Origin: Ulva prolifera
Taxonomy: Eukaryota > Chlorophyta > Ulvophyceae > Ulvales > Ulvaceae
DNA: 64,000 nt
Reading direction: 5' to 3'
NCBI GenBank assembly: GCA_023078555.1
Contig: CM041198.1
Location: 8,355,836 to 8,419,835, forward strand
Shown one piece after another: positions 31,644-44,204 of this stretch. How positions within the stretch are numbered: the first letter of the stretch is position 1; every line of letters starts with the position of its first letter. A program made the position numbers and the translations under genes. A model generated the notes under the pieces. That model searched no databases. It saw only the letters and a program-made list of their open reading frames with translations, and was not told the origin of the DNA.

Positions 31644-34600
31644 CTAAAGCCACCGGGGTGCGCCCGTGTTCTCAAACAGCTGGATGGAGCCGTCGATGCC
31701 TGCGACGATGATGCACTGGCCGTACGCGGTGAGCTTGCAGGCCTCGGCGCGTGCGCTGGCGACGGCATCGCGGTACCCCGCCCGGGGGTCCAGCCGCAGA
31801 GACTTGAGCAGCTCCTTGATTGCGGCGCTGCTCTTGGGGGACACCGCCGCCACCTCTGAGCTTCCCGCCGCCTGCACACATCCGCACCGCATGAGCGCAC
31901 GGGCACCCCACACCTGGAGGACAACGCCGGAGGCACACAGGGGTGCATGCGCATTCAGCAAACCACACCTGCGCGGCGCCTTCAGCGGAGGCGGGCCCGT
32001 CCGGCGGCGAGTGGAATGGCACGGGGGGCGGCGCCGAGGTGTCGGGGACGACCGGCGCAAACGCGGCGACGGTCGCCATGCAGGGGGTGGCGCGGAAGGC
32101 CTCGAAGGAGTCGGACTTGAGGCGCCCGGGGCTCGGCGTGAAGCAGCCCCGCGCCCGGGGCAGGCACACCGCCGCCTCTGTGTCCGTGCGCCAGACCACA
32201 ACACCTGCGGTGCTCCCCAGCAGTGTTGCCACCTAGCAGAGGAGCCTACTCGCCCGGCTCCAGGTGAGCATCAGGCGTGGACGTAGCAGGCGATATTATT
32301 CAGGTGGCTGGCGGCAGATGTGAGGCTGCACAGTTTCGGATGCGTATGCATGCATGCATGGGGGGGGGGGGGGCACACTGCCATCGTCACTACCGCAGAT
32401 GACGTAGGTGCCGCAGGGGCTGAACGAAGCGGCGATGCGGCTACAGCGGTTGCGCACGCCCTTATACTTTGCGACGCGGAGCGGCCCCTGGTAGAGGCGC
32501 ACGCGGGAGTCCCGGGTGGTGACCAGCAGCGCGTCGGGCCGCTGCGGCAGCGTGTCCAGGCCTGTGACCGGCACGTCCCGGCGGCGAGCGCTCTTCTCCC
32601 TCACGTCTGCGGCGCCCCCGGGTGTCAGGCGCATGGCACGGGTGGGGAGTTTGCGCGGACAGTGGCTGAGCAACACAAGGCGAACACACGGATCGTGGCC
32701 TCACGTATCCAAATCATGATCACGAACACCCTCGACTTGGGCAGCTCGTTCCAGACAGGAGCACTTGGCAGCAGATGGGGGACTGTGTACGGGGAGCCGG
32801 GCCATTGCATGGCAGGGCACCAAAGCACGCCGCCACGCATTGCAATCAGAGCGCGCACCGATTTCGGCGTGGTACTCGAGCTTGAGCGACGGCGGCACCT
32901 TGAAGTGGCGGACGCGGCCTTGCAGCGCGCCAACGGTGACGCAGCTGCCGCGGCTGTTGAAGCGCACGCAGTGGATGGGCAGCGCCTCGTGCAGCTGCAC
33001 CTGCTTCCAGTCGACGACGCGCGCCGGGCTCGCGCACTGCAGCCGCACCTTGCCGTTCCACGAGCACGACACAAAGTGCCGCGAGTCGACGGGGTGGAAC
33101 GCGACGGCCATCACGCAGTCGTCGTGCCTGCACGCCGGGCCGCCGCGGTGACTGCGCCTGCAGCCGCCAGCGCACCCGCCTGCTACCACCCCGCAGAGTG
33201 GCCATGCCTGAGGCCATGCATGCACTCCTGTGGACACCAACGCGCCAGTGCCGGCAGGGCAGCCATGCTGGGGCGGCAGAAGGAGCAGGGGCTACGGCTG
33301 TGACTCCAAGCGGCCGTGCTGGCAGAAGGCCGCAGTGTGCGAGGGGCACAGCTGGGAGGCTGCAGCTGTGGCTGGCCGTGAGGCAGCAGGCAGGCAGGCC
33401 GGTGCGCACCGGAAGGTCTTCAGGGCGGCGTCGCTGTAGAGGTGCCAGAGCACGACGGTCTTGTCGCGGCTCGCGGAGAGGAGGAAGAGGTTGCCGCTCC
33501 AGCTGAGGTCGAAGATGTCGTCCTGGTGGCCCCGCAGCTCCTTCGCCGCCGGCGTCTGGAACGGCTCCGCCGCCGCCTCGTCCCCTCTCACTGCAGCCGC
33601 CCCACCAGCTGCACGCACGCACGCAGCCTTGGCGCCTCCGCACGCGCCGGTGCATAACGCAGCTGCTCCGCTGCTGCGGCCCACACTGGCCCTGTCATCT
33701 CCGCCGTGAGGCGGGAGGTTCAGAGGCTCGGGTCTGTGAAGGGGCCGAACGGGTGCACAATGTGGCGCAGGGGGCAGTGCGGGCGCACTTGTGTCGACGG
33801 GCGCGCGGCGGTTCTCCCAGATGCGGATGACGCGGTCGCGGCCCGCAGACGCGAGGTGCGCGCCGGTGGCGCTGAAGGCGAGCCGCCAGATGACGCCGCT
33901 GTGCGCCTGCCACCGCTGCACCAGGCGCAGGTGCGTCAACTCCCGGAAGACCTTGCGGTGCGACACCACCGCGACACAGTCCTGCACACACCCCGCGCGC
34001 CTCTGTGCACGCAGCCTTCGATGGGGCCGGCGCCGCCAGACACCGGGGCCGGCCGTGTGGCGGCCACTGGCATTGCACTGGTAGCAGCAATCCGCCGGCA
34101 GCGGGGGCACGGTGGGTGGACTGTGTGTGAGGCAGGGCCGGTGCGCGGTGCGGCCGCGGGCGGGGGCGCACGTCGGCGAGGGGCTGCGCAGAGGCAAGCT
34201 GCGTGCTGAGGGACGGGCGAGAGACCGGCGTGCCGGTGGATGTCTCAGACGCTGCACTGCCTGAGGGGCTGGACACGCTGGACGCGTCTGACTGCGCGTC
34301 CACAGGCAATGTGGAGATCACTGACGGTGGTGCGGGTATGTCAGACGCTGCGTCTGGACCAGAAGCGTCGGCCTTGCTGCGCCGCCTGGAGGCTAGGCCT
34401 CGAGCTGTCTTACGGCGCAGAGCACTCCTGCACAAGCAGCCGTGGATGCTATGGAGTCGACACAGGATGCAGTGCTGCTCTGATCAGCAGCACAGCAGCC
34501 CCGTACCAGATCTTGCCAGCGCCCATTTTCTTCTTGTCCGATGCAGCTTCTACGTGGGAATGACTCAAAGATGCAGAGGTTGACATCGAAGCTAGCGACT

Positions 34601-35279
34601 CAGTGCCATGAATCCCTTGCTCCTCGATGGTATTGTACTGAAACACCCGAGTCTCGTTTGTTGAAAGATTCACGAGCCTCTGGCTCGAGTTCTGCGTGTC
34701 TCCGAAGTCAGCAATCATATACTCACAGCCCGTCTCCCGGTCTTTGACGATGAGCTGCGCCAGCTTTCTAATGCTGCTGTCCAGAGGTTCTGACCCGTCT
34801 GCTTGATCAGATCCCGCAGCGTCGTCCGACCCGCCAGCGACTTCACAGGCCTCAAAGACATCATTCGTTTCAGGCACCCACTGTGATGTTTCATCCGGAT
34901 CTAGTGCAGGCGATGGGCCAGTTGGCTGCTGGTCGTCCTCAGCGACAGCCTGCAACAACGGATGCTCGTGTAAACTCAACAACGAATCTGCCGGGAAACG
35001 CCCGCCGCAGTGGCGGCGCAATGCCACGCTTTATCTACAAGCTGGTACTGAATCAATGTGGACATTGTGTGCGGATATCCGCACTGTGTGCGAGCGGTCG
35101 CGTTCTGCTTGTGTGTCCCTCTCTGCACTCTCTCGGGGCGTCCCGCTGCCTTCAGACCTATCATCTCGACGCTGTGGCAAGTTTATCGGATATACTGAAC
35201 AAGGTGAGCCACCAGGTGAAGGCGTGCGCTCCACTCCTGTCACGCTTTGGAACTCAGAATCCGAACTGCTGTCAGCCAT
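31644..35279 (-). CDS. WD40-repeat protein, WDR44-like
   Basis: Nine exons join with consistent phase: 35279-35049, 34949-34507, 34427-34172, 33981-33789, 33600-33420, 33127-32859, 32606-32379, 32204-31969, 31871-31644, giving 754 residues. The N-terminus MADSSSDSEFQSV is acidic and Ser-rich. Exon 2 has LIVKDRETGCEYMIADFG, like the pre-propeller region of plant WDR44-type proteins. Repeats follow: QAHSGVIWRLAFS...GRDRVIRIW, GHQDDIFDLSWSGNLFLLSASRDKTVVLWH, DDCVMAVAFHP...SWNGKVRLQ, and VTTRDSRVRLY with KYKGVRNRCSRIAASFSPCG. The order and spacing match the WDR44 family (Rab11-binding in animals); the partner in algae is unknown. The C-terminal IAGIDGSIQLF-like repeat closes the propeller. Five of eight introns have C-rich or GTGCGC donors. 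Confidence 0.85.
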
Positions 35280-35863
35280 GCCTCCTTGCTCCCCAAAAAA
35301 GATCACGCAAACCAACAGTACTTTGCCGCATTGCTCAACAAGATCTGTTGCATTTCCAATGTCGGGAGCGCGTTCTAGAAGTGAAGGCCCTTGCTTCGCT
35401 CAACCATTCGATAAACTATCCGAGAAACAGAGTTCAGCTGGAGAAAGCAAACTTCGCTGATCCTACACATGCCCCTTGAAATGGAGCTACTTGGCGCAAC
35501 TGCTGGTTTTACAGTGGCTGCGTGCGCGCAGCTGCGTATACGCTGAACCCGCGAAGGTGCCAAATTGAAAACTGGCAGCTGGGGAATTGCCCAATTCAAG
35601 CGGCCAATGAATGCTCCTTGACCGCATACAAATCGCTCAGAATTGCACGCACGACAGCCAGGTCAAGACGCTAGTATCTTCAGCTACCTCGTCAGCCTTT
35701 GATAGATGTCGGGAGGTCCTGCGTTTTCAAGGATGCTCTGTCCGCGGAGGTTAACTCGGTGAAGGAGTCATCTGCCCTTCGACCAGCAATGCCTTGGGTA
35801 TGTGAGGCAGTGTCACTTGAGTATGCTCAATGATGATGTGCTGTGATGCCAGCTTGATTGCTT

Positions 35864-38036
35864 TCAAGTTCGGGCCTTGCTGCCCGCCTGTATTTGCCGC
35901 TCAGCTTTCTCAACCACCTCGAGATCCTCCTCACCTACAGCGAGCCGTGATGTTGCAACTGTCCAAAAGTGATCATCGACGCTGCTTGTGATACCAGGTC
36001 CATCTGGAGAACTGCACATGTCCAAAGCCCATGGTTCCCACACTGTTGCAGCCTGCCAGGCCATGGGACCAAGACTCGCACTCAAGAGGTGTTTGTAGTT
36101 TGTGATGCTGAAATTGGTCTGGGCCTTCAAACCAAGCGCCTGCACCATGACTTGGTCGTATGCACTCGTAGCGCGATCCTTTGACAAGTAAAATCCAAGA
36201 CTGATGCTGTCCTGGTGGACCATCTGGCTGATGTGTGTCTGTAGGCTGCTCGGGACGCAGTCCAGCTCTTCAGCGGCCAGTCCAGCGCGACCCGCACGAT
36301 TGATGTTCTTGATGTGCTCATGCGTCTGCAACACCCAAGCCTGCACCGCAGCCGTGCAGTCAGCGGACTGCGGGCCGCACTCCGACACTCGCCAGACGCG
36401 GCACCCGCACCTTGAAGCCCTCATCGGTCATGCCCGGCTGAGCCGCCACCTCGGCTGCGCGCTCCACCTCGGCGCCGTACTCGCCCTCAAAGTTGAGGCG
36501 GGTGCCCGTCTTGCCGGCGGCCACCTCGGCGAGGTCCGCGACGCGGCCCGCTTGCTCTGCCGTCTCGTACGAGCCGAGGTACACCTGGCGCTTGAAGTGG
36601 TGCGGCGTGACGTCGTAGCGGCCGGTGCGCACCATCAGCGACACCGACCGGAACTCCGTCACCCCGCGGTTGCCGTGGTGCGCCAGCAGCCGCTTGATGG
36701 CTGGCGGCGCGGCCGCGCGCTCGCCCGGGGCACTGGCGGCGGCGCCCCCGCCTCTCCAGCCGCGGGCGGCTCGCCGGGAGGGGTGCGCCTCAGCTGCCGC
36801 AGTCCTCTGCCCCCGGGAGCGCTTGCTGCGCCTGCGGTGGCGGCCTGCGGTGTCAGGGCAGCAGCACAAGTGCACGGTGCGCATGGTGTGGCAGATGCAT
36901 GTGTGTGCTGTACCGCGGACCTGCCACGGGTGGCCACGCGCGGCTGGAGCTGGCATGCGCCGCACATGCTAGGCAGGACCACACCGGGAGCGGCTTGGGC
37001 TCCAGTCATCCGCCGAAACGGCCTGCGACTCAGCCGGGGCGGTGTCAGAGAGCGTCGTCCTCGCGGAGGCCTCCTGTGCCCTGCGGTCACGGTGGCTTGT
37101 GTGGCCACTCGGGAGCGCCGCACTGGTCGCCACGCGGTCAGAGCCTGTGCGCAGGAACCATGTGTTTTGTACACCGCGTGTGAGTCTCAGGTTCCAATCG
37201 GAAATTGTGTGTATGTATGTGTGATTACCTCGCCATGCCCATTGGGACTTTGACGACTCCAGGATTCGAGAACATGCACCGGGGGACGGGAGAGGGGGGA
37301 TACACTGCAGCCGGTGGGGGCACGTGCCTGGCTGCTCCTGAAGCCTGGGTCCTACGGTCGGCCACACTGTTTGCAGGGGAATGGCAGGCATCCACCGTGC
37401 AGGCGCCTCGTGGGCGACCTGTCCGATGGCTGACAGCGGGGAATGCAGCCTGTGCTGCCTGAACGCTGCGAGGGGTGCTGCAGGCAGCTCTGAGAATGGT
37501 TCTGGGCTTATTGAGGGCAGCTGGAACTGGCCGTCTTGGAGGAATGATGAGCAGGAGAGGGAGTTGTGGAGAGATGGCCCATTGGCGAGCATGTACTCGA
37601 GGCTGCTGGTGGACGGGGCGAGACCTAGGTTGTGTCGTTGCAGATGGGCAGCGGCCGCGAGTTCGGGTGATGAGGGTGCGCTGGACGCCCTGACAGAGAA
37701 GGGACTCCGGGGAGCATGCGGGGAACGGGCCATCGGTGATGCTGATGCTCTGAGCAAGTCGTCCAGACCTCGAGACGCATCCTGGCCGGGAGAGCATCGC
37801 AGCTGCGAGAGTCTGCCTGTATCGGCTACCACCTGTTGGCTTGTGACCCGAGGAATCGGTTCAGCAGATGTCTCGCGAGCGACCACATCGAGGAGGCACT
37901 TGGCAGCACTGGCTGTGTGTGGGACCAAGGCAGACGCGGCGTGCGGAACAGCCCCACGGCACTGGGCATCGGGTGCATCTGTCGCTCCCCGTTCGTCATC
38001 TGTGATCTCCTTACGAGTCGCTTGCGAGCCGTCCAT
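35864..38036 (-). CDS. AP2/ERF-domain protein, putative transcription factor
   Basis: Exon 1 (38036-37229) encodes 269 residues of Ser/Ala/Pro-rich sequence with no domain. Exon 2 (from 37144) continues it. Exon 3 (about 36844-36390) starts with a basic RRRSKRSRGQR, a likely nuclear signal. It then gives an AP2-like domain: FRSVSLMVRTGRYDVTPH, QVYLGSYETAEQAGRVADLAE and GTRLNFEGEY. The last exon (about 36330 to the stop at 35864) holds LGFYLSKDRATSAYDQVMVQ and LKAQTNFSITNYKHLL, the second half of another AP2 domain. Tandem AP2 domains occur in the plant AP2 subfamily. The first domain lacks the usual YRGV start (here RGVTEFRSV). The exon 2/3 and 3/4 joins are uncertain: phase agrees only with donors GTGGTC and GTGTCG. 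Confidence 0.7.
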
Positions 38037-40433
38037 GCGATATCAAACTCGCCCGCTTCAATAACCACTGATGAGTGCGATGCGCTATGCCACCGCTCCT
38101 GCTCAACAGCGTCCACCTGGCAGTTTTGTTGACGACCTGCGGCGATTCAGATGTTTCGCAGTTTGCATGAATGATGAGTGAAAAAACGATGTGTCAGTTG
38201 GGTCGTGACTAGACAATCTTCTGCATGTGCGTCGTTACCTCAGGCGCTTTGAGGCGATGCAGCAAAATCTTCAAAGCTTTTAACACGCATGAGGCATCCG
38301 AACAAAAAGTCACAGCTTCCAGAGTAGCACATGAGCCATGTATCTTGGTCCGGAACACCGATTACACGCACAAGGAACGAATGCTCGAACCGGCACCACG
38401 CAGTGTGCGGATACCAATTGTGTGGGTGATGTCTCTGCGTACCCACTCCAACCATCCAGGTCAGACACGATGTTAAAGAATACCAGATGAAGCATCGAGC
38501 AGCACCTCGACATGTCCCATCGGATGCTCTTTAGGCGGTGGCGTCAGGTGCATGGTCGAAGGTTGCCCTGTGCACAGCATGCAGCAGGCCTCTCCGTACC
38601 TATGCAATAAGGGATACACAAGTGTTCGATGACATCCATAGCGACTTCGTTCAATACCGACTGCTCGATAGGCTCGATGGGCTCGCCATGGGGTCGTGCT
38701 AGCGTTCACGCGGAAGCGGCCAACGTGCGATGCACAGAGCCGGCGCAGGGCACAAGGTACCATCGCGACGACCACAAAACAGACTCATTTGTGTGAATGA
38801 TCTGTCCTGAGTGGCGATGAAACCTTAAGCGCGAGTCCTGCGACTCTGCTCGCATCGACGCCGCTGCAGCTGCACATAAAGATAACAGCTTTCGTATTTT
38901 GACAATTGTCTGTACACATTGGTGCTGTGCTGCTTACTGATGCTGCTTGATTAACAGTGCATCGGACCAGATCATAGATACTGGCGCCGTGTGTGACTGG
39001 CGAGGCAACAGTGACTGGCGTTCACATTGCTTCCATGTTGTGAATCTCCCGCCCACAGCAACCTTACAGCAATATTTTACAGCTCAAGCTTGCACCTGCT
39101 TGCCTGTGTAGTCCGGCTGCGTTGGCGTGACAGGTTCGAAGATCAGGCTTACTGTGCTCTAAGGGCTCGCCTGCAACACTCGTAACTGGCCAGCCTGGGT
39201 GGCAGCTTCACATATTCCGGTCTTATTTGACAACGCCTGGTAGTGTCTAATGCTCCAAACCTCGGGCGTGGAGTTGTTTCAGTGCTCGGTGAGTCGATCC
39301 CAGCCTCTCACAGCTTGTGCAGGTTGCTTGTCCAGCAGATCATCAATAGTACATGACCGACGTACTTGCACAAGTATTGATCTTGTGGCAACTTGCATGC
39401 GTTAAGTAGAAGCCCTGTCTTCTTCCACACATACAGCGAAGATGCGCCGCTTTGTGGAGGTCTGGGTGGTCTGTGTACCTGGGCCGTAATTCACTGGCAC
39501 CTCACTTCCTGTGTGAAGCGCTGGTGTGAGCTTCGTGCATGCAAAAGCGTTGATTCGTTGAGATGGAAATCTAGCTCGATGAATGTCTTGCCCGAACATT
39601 TCGTAGAAGTGCCAGTCTCGGATGTATGTGTACATTCAATCCTCATGAGGAGTGCATGTGGATCAGGAATTTGCGGAGCTCCAGGATCTGGAAATGCGGG
39701 ACGGGGGCGGTTCCACACTTGTCTGATGACCACGTTCGATGCTCTACCACAGCTTTGCGCTTTTGTTGCCGCATGAGTGCGAGGTCACACTCAAGTGACC
39801 TGACAGAGATGCTGGCTCATAACAGCTGGGGGCACCCATGTTCACTCTGCCTGTGCCACCTGCATCTGTCACCATAATCACGAACAGTCAGTATGGTGTG
39901 TGTTCGTGTCGGCTTTCGTATCGTCCAGAATGTGTGGGCGTACCCACTGGCACGCAGACAGCGCTGGAAGGATGCATGGCCCTCCCGACTGCTCGCGAGG
40001 TGCCCTTTTGTCCTGCCGTAGGGATCCACGTGAGGCATCAGATGTGCGACAAATTCAAAATCGTTCATGCACATCCATGATGCCGTGAACGTGTGGCGGG
40101 CACGGCAGGCTAGCACCTCGTCACGGCACGCATCCTTGCGTACGGTCGATGCGAACACTCGTGGTGCAGGCCACATGAGTAGGACCTTGGTGTTGATGAA
40201 GTAATGCTGCAGTAGCCGTTGCCACTGGAACTTCGGACGAAGAGAACGCCTGTTCTGTCCACTGAGACGTCGACACCGCACTTTTGCGTGCCTTTGCTGG
40301 AACATGAAACATTAGTCTGGCTACTGCGAAAGTGATAACGGTGCAGTAGCTGATTCGGCCTTCTCAAAAGCCTTCCGCCATCGCCGCTGTCTGGCCAAGG
40401 TCGTAGCGAACGTCGTGTCATCGCTGCGACCTG
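38037..40433. other. 2.4 kb without recognised gene
   Basis: ORFs of 80-160 codons occur on both strands (for example 39393-39776 plus and 39817-40305 minus). None shows a domain, consistent codon bias or splice support. It may hold the upstream region of the AP2 gene, which starts at 38036 on the minus strand. I found no repeat ends. Confidence 0.45.
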
Positions 40434-41468
40434 ATGGCGCAAATACTTGGTCGGTATGGACTTGCCCGCGAGGACGGATACTTCAAGCAGGAACAGGTGG
40501 GTGATCAAATGATCTCGACTTGGCTCCTATCCACTGCCTCACATGCCAAGGCTACCTGCTATTTGAGATGGCTTGTGTCAATGATCACAGCTCTGCGCTC
40601 GAATCGTTTAGCACTTTTGATGAAAACAAAACCCCCACACCCAGCCCTGCAGGAAGCTGACATTCAAGATCTACGAAGGCGCCTCATAGACCAAGGTCGC
40701 TTCACGGAAGACTATCTCGGGGCTGATGCCCTGCACGCGCTGCGGAAGCCAGACGATGTTTCGCCAGTGCTCATGGAGGTTCTACAGGCCTCTGCGAGAA
40801 TGGACGTCCCCAACGCTGCAAGGCACCGCATCTGGGAGCTGTACGACCCATCACCCCACCTGCTGCACACCGTGATCGTCGGCACAGCAGGCACCACACA
40901 GGCAGCGAACTGCAGTCAGCGCGGCCTGACGTGATGCAGGCGGAAGCGGGCGGGACTGCCGCCACTCTCAGAGGCAGAGCTCGCAAAGGCAGTGCGGCAG
41001 CTGCGGCTGGGCTCGGCCGCGCTACTGGTGCCCTCCGAGCTGTCGCTGTCGACCCGCTCGAGCTGGCGCACCGCCCGGGACTCGGTCCCCGGCGCCTCGG
41101 CCGGGGCGCTTCCCCCTCCCGGCTCGCATCGTGCTTCCGCAGCCGGGGGGGGCATGTCCAGAGGGGCCCGCATGCATGTAGCCGAGCACCCCGCGGCGCA
41201 GAGCAGGGTGGCGCTGTCGCCGGAGCAGCAGGCGCTGGCGAACCGGCAGGCGGCGGTGGCGCTGCGCAGCGCGGCGTACGGCACGATGGCCGGCGTCGCG
41301 GCGCTCGGCCTCGGCGCGACGGCGTTTGCGGCGGCCTGCGACGTGTGGAGCCTACAGGACGCGCGGCAGGCGCTGAAGCGGTGGGGGCAGAGCTGGCGCG
41401 AGCCGATCCGCGGGGCCGTGCGCCCCTGGGCGACATGGGCGCGCTCCCTAGCCGGCCGCCAAGACTGA
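40434..41468 (+). CDS. Putative small membrane protein, unrecognised
   Basis: Two exons read in the same frame: up to 40871 and from about 40947. The donor CACACC|GTGATC and acceptor CGGAAG|CGG are both phase 0. Exon 1 gives LQEADIQDLRRRLIDQGRFTED-like and DALHALRKPDDVSPVLMEV text, predicted helical. Exon 2 gives PPLSEAELAKAVRQLRLGSA and a disordered middle. Near the C-terminus is a hydrophobic helix, ALRSAAYGTMAGVAALGLGA and AAACDVW, followed by an amphipathic LQDARQALKRWGQSWREPI and a stop at 41468. The arrangement near the end recalls TMEM242-type small inner-membrane proteins, but the match is weak. The true start is unknown; 40434 is only the first ATG of the frame. Confidence 0.45.
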
Positions 41469-42179
41469 GCGCACGCCGCTGACAGCTGCCCAGGTGGCTG
41501 TGCCTGTTGCCCGGGTACACACAGCTCCTCAAGCATGCCCGATGGGCTGTAGATACCGCAGTGCTATGATGTTGACTGTAATGCAGCACGCAGCACACGG
41601 CCGCGGTAGCAGCCATGGCGAAGGGCTACTCAGAGTAAGTCTTACTCTGCACTTCTCTGGTACCTGTGTGGTCTACATTGTGACGCCTGGTGCGAAAGTA
41701 CACTCGGCAGTCCGGCGCTCCGGGCGCACAACGGTCACCTCCCAGCGGCGTGCGACAGTGAACACACGCACCAGCCCACCCAGGTCAATGTCCCAGAAAT
41801 CCCAGTCGCCGAGCCTGAAATGGTCTACATATGCATGGCTTCAAGTACGGGCAAAGCGCGCACACACAGCTACACTGCACCCCCTACACCGGCCACCTGC
41901 TCTACGCCGGATGCTGAGTCACTCCGGCCAACAGGGCAGCCGCACGGCGCATGGCCCTGCCAGCACCGCTACCCCACGCCTCCCCTTCCCCACAAGTCTA
42001 TTCCGAACCACGCTATGGCGCTAGGCAATGTCAGTGGCCAGCCCGGGCGCTTGTGTCGCTACAAGCCGCAGCGACTTATTTCATCCCCCTGGATTGCATC
42101 TGTGCTTTTCATAACCCCCCATGTCTTCATGACCCGGCGCAGCTTCATGCATGCCGCGCCCACGCTCTGCCTTGAAACG
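41469..42179. other. Intergenic between convergent genes
   Basis: This is the 3' flank of both neighbours (plus gene ending 41468, minus gene ending 42180). I see no gene or repeat in it. Confidence 0.5.
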
Positions 42180-43272
42180 CTACCCTGCAGTTGCGACAGC
42201 AGGGGCCCGCGTCCGGGGCTGCCGCGCCCTCACGCCACTGTCGTCCGCAGGCCGCTGCTCGGCACCGGTGCCCCCCCCGCCAATGACACCCTCACCATAC
42301 GTCGCCGAAGTGTCGTGCGCCGTCTCTGTGTCTATGCGGCCGCCCGCTGCGCCTCCGGCCGCCTCCGGCAGTGCCCACCGTATCTCTCGCTGCTCCGCCA
42401 CAGAGTCCGTACCGTCCACGGCAAAGCGGAACACCGTCGGCGTCATCTGCACGTACCCTGCATGCAGAACCCACACGTCAGCGTGTGACCAGAATCGCAG
42501 AGAGGACGGGGGGGGGGGGGGGAGCGTGCCGCGGCCGTCGACGGCGCGGACGCGCAGCGTATGCTCCCCAGCATCCAACAGCCGCGCCGGCCGGAACGCT
42601 GGCGCGGCGTCTCCGGGCACGAGATGCTCCCACTCGCCATCAAAGGACGCGAGGAAGGCGCAGACCTCGCCGGGCGGCGCCGGGGGGGCCTGCTGCCCGC
42701 CCCTAAGCCCGAGCTCCCGCGTGTCGAGGACCGAGGGCGCCGCAGCGCACGTGAAGGTGAACTGCGGCCGCGGGTCGGCGCTAGCGTCGCCCCACAACAC
42801 GGTCACGAGTGCCCGTGGCTCCATGCCTGCAGGCCGCCACGGCCGGGTGAGGTCCATGTCCTGGCCAGAGAGCAACTTGCTTCGGTGCGGGACATCACAT
42901 GGCGGGATCCCACAACAGAATGGGTTACGGCAGCATGTGGAAGCACAGACACGTTCACTTGCCAGTCGCTGGCGAGCAGGAGTGGTGCGCACCGGGAGGG
43001 GCGCGCTGGTAGCCATGGAGCTCGTCGGCGAGGCGCTCCTCCACCGTGGCCACACCCGCCTCCACCTCCTCCACGACCTCGTGGACTGTGCCTCGCAGGC
43101 CGGTGAGCTGCTGCGGGTGGTGTCTGTGGTGGGATCGCATGGACAGCTTGGCGCCCTGAGCCAGGTCGTCTCCAAACATGTGGTGGCCGTAGTGGTGCTG
43201 CAGGACCATCTTCTGGGACATGCTGAGCGCTAGTAGGGCACATCCCAACAGCACCACGACTGCCACACCCAA
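42180..43272 (-). CDS. Signal-anchor protein with beta-rich extracytoplasmic domain, unknown
   Basis: Three exons give about 313 residues in phase: 43272-42959, 42879-42530, 42457-42180. The start MGVAVVVLLGCALLALSMSQ is a signal peptide or signal anchor. It is followed by a His-rich, acidic helical segment (TVHEVVEEVEAGVATVEERL). Exon 2 has ALVTVLWGDASADPRPQF, FTFTCAA, FLASFDGEWEHLVPG and LDAGEHTLRVRAVDGRG. Exon 3 continues YVQMTPTVFRFAVDGTD. The phrase order resembles Ig-like or beta-sandwich units in secreted proteins (strand, EHTLRVRAVD, PTVFRFAVD), but I do not recognise the family. The second intron (42458-42529) needs a GC donor (CGCG|GCACGC) to keep phase, and contains 15 consecutive C on the sense strand. 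Confidence 0.62.
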
Positions 43273-44204
43273 CGACCTGGATCAATGCTTCCCCAAGTTT
43301 GATCAGAATTCCAGGACGCTTTTTGCTTGCGATGTGCACACAGCGCTTGTGCCCCATCTGCCCACTGCTCGTGGTGTTCATTCGGGTGCATGCTCGCAGA
43401 GAGTGCGGCCAAGATGGACAGCCGCGGCGCGTCGATCCCAAGGCACAGCACAAAGACAGTTAATCAGCGAAACAAGACCAACGGACTGCTGATTCCTGCT
43501 CAAGCACGACTTGGGCGGGACATACTCATAGCTGCCCCTTTCGCGATGCTCGCGGTGTCTGCGCCTGTGCACTGGCAGCATGCACAGGAGGCAGATGAAG
43601 GTGCTTCAGTGTTTCACAGTTGTTTGCAACTTGACGTCATTTGGAGGCCTAGTAGAACGTGCCACCGTTGACGTCTGCATCACGCACAGTGTATGCGGAA
43701 GCGGCCTTAGAGGCCCGTCTTGCGAGCTTGAGGAGCTGCAGGCGCTGGGGTTCGCAAACTCGCCAAGGAACAGATGTATACAACGTGCTGCAGAGAGCTC
43801 GTTCCAGCGGCAGGTCAGTGACTACTGCGCGTGTTCGGTTTAGCTGCTTCCTTTCGAGTTTCCACGAGAGACCACATCGGTGTCAGCAGCGGCGTGTGGA
43901 CCTGGATACTTCCTAAGTACTTTTTGAGACATTCCGTGATACTTCGGCTTTCGTGGTCTGGGACGGTGCGAGGGCCACGCAGATGTCGCGGGAGGTATCC
44001 TGTGGCTGCAGCTCCTTGCCAGCGAGCACGTCACGGCATGCAGACAGTGCTCGTCCGACAGTTTTCGAAATCGCGCTTCATTTAAGAGGTGTGCCACACG
44101 ACCGAAAGAGTTTCAGCGCATGCTTTCGAAAAAACGTAACGGCTTAACAACGTTGCACCCACCCGAATAAACTTTCCCTGTTACTAGCTTGTACCACAGA
44201 CACG
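43273..44204. other. Divergent intergenic region
   Basis: It separates the minus gene starting at 43272 from the plus synthase gene starting near 44205, so it likely contains both promoters. No TATA box or coding exon is convincing. Confidence 0.45.

Noticed and set aside
32795-32830. GGGCCATTGCATGGCAGGGC in a WD40-gene intron as another LINE tail
   Set aside because: It matches only about 20 bases with differences and has no duplication or terminus, so it is too weak to call.
36969-37174. Possible separate gene around the second AP2 exon
   Set aside because: The donor GTAATC and acceptor CGCACAG join it in phase to exon 1, so it is better explained as exon 2 of the AP2 gene.
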